From contig BAXE01000020.1 in NCBI GenBank assembly GCA_001310415.1, positions 1-64,000 of the forward strand: 64,000 bases of DNA. Reading direction: 5' to 3'. A program made the translations under genes and the position numbers. The DNA is from Enterovibrio sp. JCM 19048. GTDB lineage: Bacteria; Pseudomonadota; Gammaproteobacteria; Enterobacterales; Vibrionaceae. Under the pieces are notes generated by a model that did no database searches, was not told where the DNA came from, and was given only the letters and a program-made list of their open reading frames with translations. Shown one piece after another: positions 20,095 to 30,928 of this stretch; the stretch's first letter is position 1, and the number at the start of each line of letters is the position of its first letter.

Positions 20095-21589
20095 CTATGG
20101 CAGGGTTTTGAGGCTCTGCTCATAATCGTCAAATTTTTCCATCACAGAAGCTTGTGCTCCACCGGTTGCCTTACTCACAAGGACAATAGCCAGCGATGCA
20201 AGGATAAACCCTGGGACTATTTCATACAGGTCGAAAATGCCGCCAGTCAGCTGTTTCCACACCACGACAGTCACACCACCGATTACCACACCCGCCAGTG
20301 CGCCGTTGCGGTTCATGTCTTTCCAGAACAGGCTCAGCAACAATGCAGGGCCAAAGGCTGCTCCAAAGCCAGCCCAGGCGTAGGACACCAGACCCAGCAC
20401 CGAACTTTCAGGGTTCATCGCCAGCACAAGGGCAATCACAGAGATACCGATCACGCAAAACGGCCAACCATGACCACTTCTTTGGTAGACGCATTCGGAC
20501 GGAATACTTGCTTGTAGAAGTCTTCCGCCAGTGCAGAAGAGGAAACCAGCAGCTGGGAGTCTGCGGTACTCATCACCGCCGCAAGGATAGCCGCCAACAG
20601 GATACCCGCTACCACTGGGTGGAATGCGGCGTTAACCAAGTACATAAAGATGGTTTCGCCATCTGCCAATTCACCGCCCAGGTGTTTGTCCACATACAGG
20701 ATACCAACCAGACCGATCAGGATAGCGCCAGCCATCGACACTCCACTCCAGCCTACCGCGATACGGCGGGCGGTGGTGATGTCTTTGTTGCTGCGGGTTG
20801 CCTGGAAACGCGCCAGAATGTGTGGCTGGCCGAAGTAACCTAGACCCCATGCAACCAAAGACAGGATAGCAACCGCTGACAACGGTTCGCCGCTGATGTC
20901 ATTCCACAGGGTCAGAAGCTCTGGGTTTTTCGCTTCCAGAGCGCCCGGCAGCGCAGTGAATGCGCCATCCATGGTCGCGATTGGTACAATCATCAGCGCC
21001 GCAGCCATCAGCAGACCTTGCACCAAATCCGTCCAGGATACCGCAAGGAAGCCACCAAACAGGGTGTAAGAAACCACGCACACGGTACCTACAATTACCG
21101 CGGTGCTGTATTCCAGGCCAAATACGGTTTCAAACAGCTTACCACCGGCTACCAGACCTGAACTGGTGTAGAAAAGGAAGAACAGCAAAATGAAGAAGGC
21201 TGAAATGGTTTGCAGCAGTTTTGAGTTGTCTTCAAAGCGGCGCGACAGGAACTCGGGGATAGTCAGCGCATTGTCCACTTCGATACTGTAGGTGCGCAGG
21301 CGCTTTGCACAAATCAACCAGTTTAAGTAAGTACCCGCTAACAGGCCACCCGCCAGCCACAGGGATTCAATACCTGCTGCATACGCATAACCCGGCAGAC
21401 CGAGCAGCAGCCAGCCACTCATGTCTGACGCCCCGGCAGAAAGTGCCGCAGGCCAAGGGCCCAGTGAACGTCCACCTAAAAATAGTCTTCCGAGTTGGAG
21501 GTACGTTTATAGGCGTATACCCCAATGGCAAGCATTAGAATCAGGTACACGATAAACGTGGCACTGATTGCAAAGCTGTTTTCTATCAT
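20095..21589 (-). CDS. putP: Sodium/proline symporter PutP (two frameshifts)
   Basis: About 498 aa, SSS-family transporter. The start at 21589 gives MIENSFAISATFIVYLILML. The conserved loop [35 protein letters not shown] is recovered only if one T is restored to a T-run near 21484. A second frame change near 20452 joins two later membrane segments. Twelve to thirteen hydrophobic helices are visible. It imports proline with Na+, feeding the adjacent putA; the genes are on one strand with about 120 bp between. Confidence 0.92.
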
Positions 21590-21707
21590 GGTTTTTCCCT
21601 CTCAATACAAAGCACAAAAGGAACCCCAACCCCAAGTGCCCCCGCTGTCACCAGACAGTGAAGGCACACTGGAGCCAAAGGCTCTGCGTGCCTAATTCCG
21701 CGTAGTT

Positions 21708-22439
21708 TTAATGTTCGCCACTGCCTAATTCGAGCAGGGTGGCATTCCCCCCTACTGCAGTGACATTTATGGTTCTGGTTCGCTCGGTAATAAACCGGAG
21801 CAAATAGGTTGGCGAGGCGACAAGAGGCAGGTTTTGGGCGTCGTCTTCCGCAACGAACTGCACCAATACGCCATCCCGCGCTGCCAGTTTACGATTGAGT
21901 TCAATCAGGTTGGATGCGTTTGCCACAGCAGCAAACCCGCTTAAGGGGGCTGAGGCAATCGCGGTGTCCAAGGTTTCAACATCAATCAGTGATACCAGAC
22001 GGCTGGGCACACCGGTTTTCACCAGATCGCCCAACAATGCGTCAGCATCATGTTTCAATGCGGCCGGTACGGCGACCAGCACACAATTTCCGGTCACCAG
22101 CGCTGCGGCCAGTTGTCCGGTCAGGGCGATCAGCGACAGCGTCTCGTCCCCGGTTACCACAAACAGTCCCCTGCCTGCGGTGTAAAGTTCGTTTGTTTCG
22201 CCTGTTGGCCCCGGCATCAGGTGAACCGGCGCAATCAGCGTGTTTGCCTGGTTAAGATGGAAACGGATCATGTCTGCCGCCAGCGCAAAGTCGCCTTCGC
22301 GCATGGCCAGGTTGTCCGCCCATTCCGCCAGATGCTTCGCGCGGCTGTTCACGCCCTCTGCATTCCACTCTTCCCAAACCGCCAGGCACTGGGTTGCCAA
22401 TGTCATCACTTCATTCATTTCCTGCACTCCCTTGCTCAT
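21708..22439 (-). CDS. Stand-alone C-terminal domain of trifunctional-type PutA
   Basis: 243 aa. It resembles the C-terminal region of long PutA proteins, including the closing block RFITERTRTINVTAVGGNATLLEL, which in E. coli PutA is part of the same chain. It looks like a degenerate aldehyde dehydrogenase fold (GRGLFVVTGDETLSLIALTG; ALVTGNCVLVAVP) without a catalytic cysteine. It starts with ATGA overlap on the putA stop, so translation is coupled. I infer it associates with PutA to complete the substrate tunnel or oligomer. Confidence 0.75.
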   Translation of the reverse strand: MSKGVQEMNEVMTLATQCLAVWEEWNAEGVNSRAKHLAEWADNLAMREGDFALAADMIRFHLNQANTLIAPVHLMPGPTGETNELYTAGRGLFVVTGDETLSLIALTGQLAAALVTGNCVLVAVPAALKHDADALLGDLVKTGVPSRLVSLIDVETLDTAIASAPLSGFAAVANASNLIELNRKLAARDGVLVQFVAEDDAQNLPLVASPTYLLRFITERTRTINVTAVGGNATLLELGSGEH

Positions 22440-25400
22440 GCCACCACCTCTTCTTTCGTGAAACGATAGAGATAGTGCGGCCCACCCGCTTTCGGACCCG
22501 TCCCTGACAGCCCCTGGCCGCCAAACGGTTGTACGCCAACCACTGCACCTACCTGATCGCGGTTGATGTAACAGTTACCGACACGTGCACGCGATTCAAT
22601 GTGGCAGTAGGTGCTTTCGTTGCGGCTGTGAACACCAAGGGTAAGCCCGAAGCCTGCTGCGTTGATGTCGTTGATCACGCTATCAAGCGCATCGGCTTTG
22701 TAGCGGACAACATGAAGGATTGGGCCGAAATGCTCTTCGCTAAGCGCCGCGATGCTGCCGATTTCAAATGCGATTGGCGCAATGTAAGTACGGCACGGGT
22801 CTCGCTTTTCATAGGTGCTTGGCAATAAATTTCGCGGTTTTGAACAGATGATCGATATGGTTTTGCAACTTGTCCTGCGCCACATCATCAATCACAGGGC
22901 CAACATCTGTGGAGTGCAGATACGGCAAGCCGACACGCATTTCAGCCATCGCCCCCTTGATGAGATTGATAACCCGATCTGCCACATCCTGCTGCACATA
23001 CAGCACTCGCAGCGCCGAACAGCGCTGACCGGCAGAAGCAAATGCCGAACGCAGTACATCGCGCACCACTTGTTCTGGCAGGGCGGTACTGTCCACCAGC
23101 ATGGCGTTTTGCCCGCCGGTTTCTGCAATGAAGGGCACCGGTGACGCCTGACGTGAAGCCAAGGTACGGTTGATGCGCTGCGCGGTTGGTGTCGAACCGG
23201 TAAAGGCCACACCCGCGATACGATCGTCGCTGGTCAACGCGCTGCCAATGGTGGCGCCAGATCCTGGCAACAGGTGAATAACCCCTGTGGGAATGCCGGT
23301 TTCAAGTAACAATTCGATAGTGCGGAATGCAATCAGTGAGGTTTGCTCAGCCGGTTTGGCAACCACGGTGTTACCCGCCACCAATGCTGCTGAGATTTGG
23401 CCGATAAAAATAGCCAGCGGGAAGTTCCATGGGCTGATACAGGTAAAGACGCCACGACCTTCACGGCGCAGTGTCACTTGCTGACCATCGAAACGTGTAA
23501 ACGTGGTGAGATCACCTTCGATTTTTTCCGCCTGAACTGGGTAGTAGCGCAGGAAGTCGACCGCTTCACGCACTTCATCAATACTGTCGTGAATTGTCTT
23601 GCCCGCTTCGCGGTGACAAATTGCCACCAGCTCACCCAGGTTCTCTTCCAGCTTATCAGCCAGCGTGAGTAAGTACTTACCGCGTTCTTTAGCTGTCAGA
23701 CTGCGCCAGGCATCGACATTGGATGCAGCAACGTCCAAAGCAACATCCGCATTTTCTTTGGTCGCCCAGTTCAAAGAACCGACAACAAGTTTGTGATCAA
23801 ACGGCGCAACCACAGCGTGTTCATCACCCACCAGACGGTCGCCATTGATGATGGGGCCCGCCTGCCACTTGGTTTGCATGAAAGGCTGCACCTCAGCCTG
23901 ATATGCCGCCCATTCGCTTTCGATATCCGTCGCCACCCCTTTCGAATTCGCGCGCTCGTCACCGAAGATCTCCAGCGGCAACGGAATGCGGGAATTGTGC
24001 AATGTCGGACGTGACAGCAGGGTATCGACCGGATGTTGGGTCAGATCACTGATCGGACAGGCTGCATCAACCAAACGGTGAACAAAAGAGCTGTTGGCAC
24101 CGTTTTCCAGCAGGCGGCGCACCAGATACGGCAGCAAATCTTTGTGGCTGCCCACAGGCGCATAGATGCGTACTGATTGGCCGAACATGGATTTCGCATG
24201 GTTATACAGGGCATCGCCCATGCCATGCAGGCGCTGGAACTCGTAGTGATCGTGACGCGCCATCGCATTGATTGCAGAAACCGTATGGGCGTTATGGCTG
24301 GCAAACTGCGGGAAGATCAGTCCTTTTACGTGTTCTGACAGCAGGAAGCGTGCGCAGGCAAGGTAGGCCACATCGGTCGCTTCTTTGCGGGTGTAAACCG
24401 GGTAACCCGGCAAACCACGCTGCTGTGACCATTTGATTTCGCTGTCCCAGTATGCGCCTTTCACCAGGCGCATTGGGATCACTGTGCCATTTTCTTTCGC
24501 CAACGCCGCCAGCCAGACGATGACCGGCAAAGCACGCTTGGAATAGGCCTGAACCACCAGACCGAAACCGCCCCAGCCTTTGATATCCGGATGGGTGAAG
24601 AGCTTTTCAAACAGCTTCAGGGAGAGTTCGAGGCGATCCGCTTCTTCGGCGTCAATAGTGATCGCCACTTTCAGCTCGCGGGCACGTTTGAGAAGACGCA
24701 GGACGATGTCAAACATCTCGCCCATAACGCGATCTTCATTGGCCACTTCATAGCGGGGGTGAAGCGCAGAAAGCTTGATAGACACTGACGGCGCCGGTGC
24801 ATTGCCAACGTTGAGTTGCTGCGCGACGGTTTCGATTGCCGTCATGTAGTCATCAAAATACTTGCGCGCATCTTCCATGGTCAGCGCCGCTTCACCCAAC
24901 ATATCAAAGGAGTAGGTAAAGCCTTTCTGGCGATTGGATTTGCCGTTATCCAGGGCTTCATTGATGTTGCGCCCCAGCACAAACTGGTGCCCCATGATCT
25001 TCATGGCCTGGTGCATCGCCTGACGGATAACAGGCTCAGACATCTTGTTCACCAGTTTATTGATGACTTTACCGGCACCACCCTCTTTTTGCTCGTCAAT
25101 GCTCACTACCTTTCCGGTAAGCATCAGCCCCCAGGTAGACGCGTTTACAAACAGGGATTCGGAGCTTTTTAAATGGGCTTTCCAATCCGCCACACCGAGC
25201 TTATCGCGGATCAATGCATCTGCGGTTTTGGTATCCGGCACACGCATCAAAGCCTCAGCCAGACACATGAGCAAAATGCCTTCGCGGGTATCCAGACTGT
25301 ATTCCAACAGCAATGCATCAATCATCTGCACTGCCGTTTTATCGGCGCGGACACGCTCGATCAGGGATGTTGCCGTTTTATCCATCTGGCGGCGTTCATC

Positions 25401-25541
25401 GTCAGCGGGCGTGGCAAGAGGCAGCAACGACTCGAGCAACGCACCTTCATCAACACAGTAGTGTGCTGAAATTTCAGGCCATAAAGCCGCCGTGGGTTGC
25501 TCAAGGTAACTTGGCACCAACACATCGGTCGCTTTTAACAT
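22436..25541 (-). CDS. putA: Bifunctional proline dehydrogenase / P5C dehydrogenase PutA (one frameshift)
   Basis: About 1,035 aa. The FAD-dependent proline dehydrogenase half shows GFTYSFDMLGEAA, SIKLSALHPRYE and MRLVKGAYWDSEIK. The P5C dehydrogenase half shows ISPWNFPLAIFIGQ, FTGSTPTAQRI, the catalytic Glu in FIAETGGQNAML and the catalytic Cys in AGQRCSALRVLY. A frame change near 22815 joins the rest, ending GGQGLSGTGPKAGGPHYL. There is no N-terminal ribbon-helix-helix, so unlike E. coli PutA it is unlikely to repress its own gene; the adjacent AraC regulator probably does this. It converts proline to glutamate. Confidence 0.94.
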
Positions 25542-25745
25542 AAGCAGATTCCTCTCTCCTTGATACCACGAGGCAGTGGCAAATGTTACTAATATGTTAG
25601 ATTAACGACCGATTCTAGGTATGAGGTGCCGGTGAGTCTTTCAAAATTCTGCGGCATTATTGCAAAAAAGTCCGATGATTAACAAACAGAGAACCATCGC
25701 CTCCGCCTGCGCATAACAAGTTTTCTTGCTTTTTAATGATTTAGA

Positions 25746-26519
25746 TCAGTGTTGCTGGCGGAAACGGGATGGGGAAATGCCGAAATAGCGGGTGAAGGCT
25801 GAGGTAAATCCACTTTGGGACGCAAAACCACAGCTGTCTGAGATTTGTGCAAGGTTTAACTGACTGTTACAAAGCAGCTCCTGCGCCATTTCAAAGCGTC
25901 TTTTCAATACGTATTGATGCGGCGTTACACCAGTCTGGGTTTTGAACAGCTGATGAAACTGGCTTTCGGCCAGGAAAACCGAGCCTGCCAACTGGGCAAC
26001 GCTGATTTTGCGACTGATGTGTTTGCGGATATACAGATCGATGATGTCCATGTTCAGACGATGACCATGGCGGCGCGGGGCGATTTGATCACGAAAATGC
26101 CGCTCCATGACACAAAGCAGGGTGTCTGCGCAGGCGCGTCCCAGCATTTCATCGTGCGGATTGGCAATCATCTCGGTTGTCAGGGCTTTAACCAGTGTTT
26201 GAGCCTGGCTGTCGAGCTGGAAATAGGCATCGCGGTCGAAAAGGCGGTCCATACGGTCTTTCATCCCCAGTTCACCCACCAGCACAGGTGAGGGCAGGTT
26301 AATCACCAGTATTTCATTCTGGCCGACGCCGGAGAAAGAATGCAGTTCGGATTCAGATACCAGACACCCCTGACCCGGCCCGACAAGGCTGCCGCGCCCG
26401 GAAAGCTCAAACTCAGTTTGCCCTTGCAGACCAATCACCACCTGACGGTAGTCATGCGCATGCAACGACGGGTGGTTAGGCAACGCCATAACCTGTGAGT
26501 GCTTCAATTCGGATGCCAT
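25746..26519 (-). CDS. AraC-family regulator, probably of the put genes
   Basis: 257 aa from the ATG at 26519 (MASELKHSQVMAL); the in-frame extension to 26609 runs into an RctB-like site and lacks family sequence. An N-terminal cupin (HAHDYRQVVIGLQGQTEFEL) is followed by two helix-turn-helix units (ISVAQLAGSVFLAESQFHQL and LAQISDSCGFASQSGFTSAF). It sits upstream of putA on the same strand, so control of proline catabolism is likely from position and from PutA lacking its own DNA-binding domain. Confidence 0.85.
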   Translation of the reverse strand: MASELKHSQVMALPNHPSLHAHDYRQVVIGLQGQTEFELSGRGSLVGPGQGCLVSESELHSFSGVGQNEILVINLPSPVLVGELGMKDRMDRLFDRDAYFQLDSQAQTLVKALTTEMIANPHDEMLGRACADTLLCVMERHFRDQIAPRRHGHRLNMDIIDLYIRKHISRKISVAQLAGSVFLAESQFHQLFKTQTGVTPHQYVLKRRFEMAQELLCNSQLNLAQISDSCGFASQSGFTSAFTRYFGISPSRFRQQH

Positions 26520-26594
26520 AGTAATCAAAAAACAACAACAATATTGCGGGCTATTTTGCCACGCCGACCCACTTAACGAGAAGCGAAATCGCAA

Positions 26595-26609
26595 CGGAAA
26601 CATGATCAA
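26595..26609 (-). promoter_or_regulatory. RctB iteron-like site outside ori2
   Basis: On the minus strand this reads TTGATCATGTTTCCG, with the same TGATCAT core and T/C-rich flank as the ori2 iterons. It lies just upstream of the AraC gene start. Confidence 0.55.
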
Positions 26610-26794
26610 GAGTGGTACAAACTACGGCATTTGTCATTTCGATTTAAAAACTGTGCAGGATCTCGACATTTCCGGCGCTTAAGATCGTCTTCCGGTCATC
26701 GGACCAAAGCTAACCTGGGGGCAATAAACGCGCAACTGAATGATATTAAAAGCATTAACTGCTCCACTTCATCGATTTACATCATCATCAATGC

Positions 26795-26809
26795 TTGATC
26801 ATGCTTTCA
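26795..26809 (+). promoter_or_regulatory. RctB iteron-like site outside ori2
   Basis: CTTGATCATGCTTTCA here is identical over 16 bases to a site in the ori2 region (50561-50576). It contains a Dam GATC. Confidence 0.65.
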
Positions 26810-26833
26810 AGGGTTCAGCCACAGGATCATTTC

Positions 26834-26849
26834 ATGATCATCGTTCCGG
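26834..26849 (+). promoter_or_regulatory. RctB iteron-like site outside ori2
   Basis: ATGATCATCGTTCCGG matches the ori2 iteron at 51221 (ATGATCATCATTCCGG) in 15 of 16 positions. It starts 39 bp after the previous site. Confidence 0.65.
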
Positions 26850-27217
26850 TGAAACCGGATCTTTGCCCTTTCATTTATTTGTTATTTCACACGCGCTATT
26901 CAGTTTAATTCAAAGTCCCGTCAATAAAATGGCGGAAATTATGCTTATGAACGTCAAATAAAATGGCATTTCTGAAAGTTTAACTACAATTAAATGAGTT
27001 ATTTCTTAGTGCAGCAAAAGTAGATAAAATTTATTGGGTTATTTGGCAAAACATCAGAATTGAAGAATAACGATAAACGTCAAATAATGAGTAACATCGG
27101 AAAGCTATTTATCATTTCCATGTTAATCTACAAATTTGGGACAGGCTTTTTGATATCAAGCCCACGTTATATCTAGGGACTTGGTATCGGTAGGTATTGA
27201 GAATAAGCAAGGGACAT

Positions 27218-29054
27218 ATGAAAAGTAATCGCATCACCGCGTTGGTATTCGCGTTATCGCCGATACTTCTTAGTAGTCAACCGCTTGCCAATGAGGCCAC
27301 TGTCGCAACCAACGATCCTGTGGTTGCGCTGGAGCAGAAGCTAGCTGATAAAAGAAGTGAAATTAGCGCACATGCCGAAAACCTCCAAACGCAGAGAGAT
27401 AAGCTGGAAGCGTTATTAACAGAGCGCGAAACGCTGGCGACTAAAGCTATTGAGCTTGAAAAAAACGTACTCAGGCACAAGAACGATTAGACGAGCAATT
27501 CCGTCGACTGATTGAAAACCCTGATACCGACCTTACTCAGTACAGAGACGACTACCAAGTTGCATGGAATGCGTTAAAAGAAAACCAAGCAGCGACGTTG
27601 GTAAATGATCAGGCTATCTCTGAACAACAGCGCATTGTTGAAGGTGAAAACCGTCAGAAACAACTGTTGGTCAGCACACTCGAAAATCTGCAGGAAGCGA
27701 AAAAAGAAGCGCGTGTTAAACGCCTTCGTCAAGAGCTGACTTTCGCCGACACCATTGAAGTGGTTCACACCATCACCTGTAGCGAATCAATGACGCTCGC
27801 AGCGTGTGCAAACCAAGGTAAGACACTGACCATGCAAAAGGCAGTGAACACCTTCCAGTCACAGGTTCTGGATAACGTCACCGAATCCACAACAGCGAAG
27901 CTGAACGCGAACCGCGTATCGTTCAATATCCATGTGATGAACAGCAATGTGGTTGACAGTGGCTTTAGTGGTACCAACCGCTATATCACACGTATGCAGG
28001 CAGAAATGCGCAGCCAGCCAGACGAAAATGCAGCATGTAAGCTGCTTGATTTTGCTGAGCGTTACTGTGTAGAAGAACCTTTTACTACTGCGAAGCAGGC
28101 TACCAAGCAGCAGGCAAAACGCTGGGTTAACGTCAAAATCCGTTCTAACCGTTACGAAGACAATGTGACGATCAACGGTGTAACTTACGGCTCAACACCG
28201 GTTGAAATCATGCTGCCCGCCGGTCAACACCAACTGACTGTCGAAAAGCCTGGGTTTGAAGCGTACAGCCGCCAAATGTACATGAACAAAGATTCTGAAA
28301 TTTGGGCCAACCTGCGCGAACAGGAGAATCGTCCAAAGCCGGGAAAGCAATTCGCTGACAAACTTTCTAACAACCATCAGGCACCTAAAATGGTGGTCAT
28401 TGGCGCGGGTCAGTACCGCGTAGGATATGAAGCCCAACAGCCTGTCTTGGTTGATCAACCTTTCTCGATTGCGGCAACCCCGGTTACCGTGAAGCAGTTT
28501 GGAGAGTTTGTCGCCGCCACCGGATATGTCACAGATGCGGAAGAAGGCCAAGGTTGCACCACGCTGATGAACGGTGAGTCCAAACAAATGCTCAACCATC
28601 ACTGGCGCAAACCGGGTTTTGACCAAAGTGAAAACTCTCCAGTGGTATGTATCACTAAAGACGATGCGAAAGCCTATTCTGACTGGCTGAGCAAACAAAC
28701 TGGATTTGATTACTCCCTGCCAACAGAAGTGCAATGGGAAGTCGCAGCACGTGCTGGTAGCGAGTCTGATTACTGGTGGGGCGATGACATTGGTGTTGGT
28801 AACGCCAACACAGGTTGGAGCGGTACTGTGTGGTCAAACAAAAGTACGTCTCCGGTGGGCAGCTTCCCAGCCAACCCATTTGGTGTCTATGACACCGCGG
28901 GCAACGTATGGGAATGGGCGGAAAGTCAAGCACCGGTCGCACGTGGAGGCGCCTGGAGCTTCTCGCCAAGCAGCGCCCGTGTTGCCGAACGATTAGAGCT
29001 GAAATCCGACCTTAGCGCGAACTATCTGGTTTCCGCGTCGTCCGCAATATTTAG
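27218..29054 (+). CDS. FGE-sulfatase/PEGA-domain secreted protein (two frameshifts)
   Basis: About 610 aa. A signal peptide (TALVFALSPILLSSQPLANE) leads into a long coiled coil (residues about 35-170), then a PEGA-like beta domain (VTINGVTYGSTPVEIMLPAG) and a C-terminal formylglycine-generating-enzyme fold: PFSIAATPVTVKQFGEFVAA, SPVVCITKDDAKAYSDWLS, LPTEVQWEVAARAG, NPFGVYDTAGNVWEWAES, ARGGAWSF. Frame changes near 27475 and near 29030; the second, a missing G, restores the standard ending LGFRVVRNI. The Cys pair of true FGE is not evident, so it is probably a binding or structural module acting in the periplasm. Confidence 0.82.
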
Positions 29055-29077
29055 TCCTGACACAACATTGTCCCTAA

Positions 29078-29103
29078 AGCCCGCTGATGCGGGCTTTTTT
29101 TGC
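29078..29103 (+). terminator. Rho-independent terminator
   Basis: AAAGCCCGC, TGAT, GCGGGCTTT followed by TTTT, 23 bp after the FGE-domain gene. Confidence 0.88.
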
Positions 29104-29246
29104 TTTGTTTTTGCCAATGGATAATTTCCCAGACACCATTGTCTGCACATCTTAAAAACGCGATCAAGTTCTCTAATAAGAAACTGATTAATCAATAAAT
29201 TACAAAATAGTCCAATCCCCCCCTGTCCGGTTTTCTGGCTGCTGAG

Positions 29247-29443
29247 TATAGTGTTTTCCGAACAGCGGGGTACTTGGTTATCCCGCTGTTTCATCACTGA
29301 AATTTACCTCGGTGAACCACTTGCTCCCGTGTCCAAACCCTCGAGCACGGAAATGAGTGGCCTCTTCTACACGTCGAACAGGAAATACTCAATTTGAGTA
29401 AGACTTGTCTTTACCGGCTCCCTACGAGCCGGTTTTTTTATGC
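29247..29443 (+). ncRNA. Possible small RNA ending at a strong terminator
   Basis: The 473-bp gap before the LuxR gene contains an isolated terminator (ACCGGCTC, CCTAC, GAGCCGGTTTTTTT, about 29413-29440) that no upstream gene uses, since the FGE gene already has its own. A TATAGT hexamer at 29247-29252 could be a -10 box, but I see no good -35. A transcript of about 185 nt would include a hairpin near 29263-29290 (AACAGCGGG with CCCGCTGTT). Speculative. Confidence 0.3.
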
Positions 29444-29527
29444 TATAAAACTCTTAATTTTCATGTTTTTACTGTAAACTGCATCCAATTTACAATACAC
29501 CGACCTATAAATAAGCATCCTACAGCC

Positions 29528-30238
29528 ATGTTTGACCAAGCCCTCCCCCCTACACAACTTATTGCCCTGTTCGAGCAACTCCCGGGATGCTGGGGATGCA
29601 AGGATACGCAGTCCCGGTTTGTTCACGTGAATAAAGCCTACGCCAATCTGGTGGGGGTCAGCTCACCCAATGCTTTGGTCGGGCAAACAGACGATGATTT
29701 ACCCGGGAGGTTGGCAAGCTGCGCCGCCAGGTTCCAGCAACAGGATAAACAGGTTCTGGCAACCGGCCGCCCGATGCGGGTACTGAACATCCACCCTTAT
29801 ACAAACGGATACTGGCAAGCCCATGTATTTACCAAGATATTGTGGAAAGATGATGAGGGGCGTGTATTGGGCACCATTTTTCATGGTCAGCCACTGGACG
29901 AAAACCCGATGCTGGAAGTGGGACAATGGTTGTGCAAAGCCTTTGAAGGACAAGGGGATGCGGCATTTTCAACCCACAGGGCTGACTTGTCCGTCCATCT
30001 TTCCAACCGCGAATCTGAAGTGCTGTTTTTTCACCTTTATGGCAAAAAGCCACAGTTTATCGCGCAGGCGCTCGGGGTCTCGGTCAAAACCGTCGAAAAC
30101 CATTTTGCCAATTTACGGGTTAAGCTGGGCGCGGGCAGTAAGACAGAAATCGTAGACAAGGCGTTAGAGCTCGGGGTTGGGTGTAAAATCCCTGCCTCTT
30201 TGCTCAACCAACAACTCACGATGGTGCTGGCCAATTAG
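29528..30238 (+). CDS. PAS-LuxR transcriptional regulator
   Basis: 236 aa from the ATG at 29528; the open frame upstream crosses a terminator. The N-terminal PAS-like sensor (PGCWGCKDTQSRFVHVNKAY, then DDDLPGR) is followed by a C-terminal LuxR helix-turn-helix (LSNRESEVLFFHLYGKKPQF, then VSVKTVENHFANLRVKLGA). No receiver domain is present, so it is not a standard response regulator. Targets are not visible. It converges on pdxH with a shared terminator. Confidence 0.88.
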   Translation: MFDQALPPTQLIALFEQLPGCWGCKDTQSRFVHVNKAYANLVGVSSPNALVGQTDDDLPGRLASCAARFQQQDKQVLATGRPMRVLNIHPYTNGYWQAHVFTKILWKDDEGRVLGTIFHGQPLDENPMLEVGQWLCKAFEGQGDAAFSTHRADLSVHLSNRESEVLFFHLYGKKPQFIAQALGVSVKTVENHFANLRVKLGAGSKTEIVDKALELGVGCKIPASLLNQQLTMVLAN

Positions 30239-30256
30239 TTGCGGCAAACAAACAGG

Positions 30257-30287
30257 GTCAAAAAAGCAGCCGAGGCTGCTTTTTTGC
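30257..30287. terminator. Bidirectional terminator between the LuxR gene and pdxH
   Basis: AAAAAAGCAGCC, GAG, GGCTGCTTTTTT is symmetrical, with A- and T-runs on both sides, and lies between two convergent genes. Confidence 0.9.
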
Positions 30288-30289
30288 GT

Positions 30290-30928
30290 TTATGGCGCTA
30301 AGCGCTCAATATCCCATTTTCCATTCTCTTCGTCCTGGTAAACGAAGCGGTCATGCAGGCGGTGCTCACCACCTTGCCAGAATTCGAATGCTTCAGGCTT
30401 AACACGAAAGCCTCCCCAAAATGTCGGCACCGGCACTTCGCCTTTCTCAAACTGTTGCTTTAGCTCCATGTATTTGGACTCAAGTGCAGAGCGCGCGGTA
30501 ATACGCTCACTCTGGCGGCTCGCCCATGCAGCAAGCTGGCTTTCTTTTGGACGGGAGAGGAAGTATTTCATCACTTCCAGCTTACTCAGCTTTTCAGCGC
30601 GCCCCATGATGTGCACTTGTCGCTCAAGCGGGTGCCAGGGGAAATGGAGGCTTATCTTGGCATTATGGGCCAGTTGTTTCGCTTTACGGCTACCGAGGTT
30701 GGTATAGAAGATGAAACCATCACTGCCGACATGTTTTAGCAGCACAATACGTTGAAAAGGCTGGCCATTTTCGTCAACAGTCGCCACTGTCATGGCTGTC
30801 GGGTCTGGAAGCTTGGCATCAATGGCTTGTTTGAGCCAGTGCTCAAAGAATTGAACAGGGTTTTCCGGCAGGTCTTTGCGTCTCAAACCGCCTTGGTTAT
30901 ATTCTCTGCGAATATCATACAAATCCAT
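30290..30928 (-). CDS. pdxH: Pyridoxamine 5'-phosphate oxidase PdxH
   Basis: 212 aa from the ATG at 30928; the upstream extension is not homologous. The family signature runs from [20 protein letters not shown] through [20 protein letters not shown] and [16 protein letters not shown] to [16 protein letters not shown] and the C-terminal WDIERLAP. The FMN-dependent enzyme makes pyridoxal 5'-phosphate from the pyridoxine or pyridoxamine phosphate in the cytoplasm. Intact frame, own promoter region, shared terminator. Confidence 0.96.
   Translation of the reverse strand: MDLYDIRREYNQGGLRRKDLPENPVQFFEHWLKQAIDAKLPDPTAMTVATVDENGQPFQRIVLLKHVGSDGFIFYTNLGSRKAKQLAHNAKISLHFPWHPLERQVHIMGRAEKLSKLEVMKYFLSRPKESQLAAWASRQSERITARSALESKYMELKQQFEKGEVPVPTFWGGFRVKPEAFEFWQGGEHRLHDRFVYQDEENGKWDIERLAP

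Larger units (their letters stand above)
26520..27217. other. Gene-free block with RctB-type iterons
   Basis: About 700 bp without a credible gene between the divergent AraC and FGE-domain genes. It contains three copies of the ori2 iteron and a long AT-rich part (26930-27180). The small open frame at 26740-26961 has no coding character and overlaps the iterons. Confidence 0.6.

Noticed and set aside
26740-26961. 73-residue open frame in the iteron block
   Set aside because: It overlaps the RctB-like sites, has no ribosome site and shows no protein-like composition.
29466-29480. TTTACTGTAAA palindrome resembling parS2
   Set aside because: It lacks two of the central bases of TTTACANTGTAAA.
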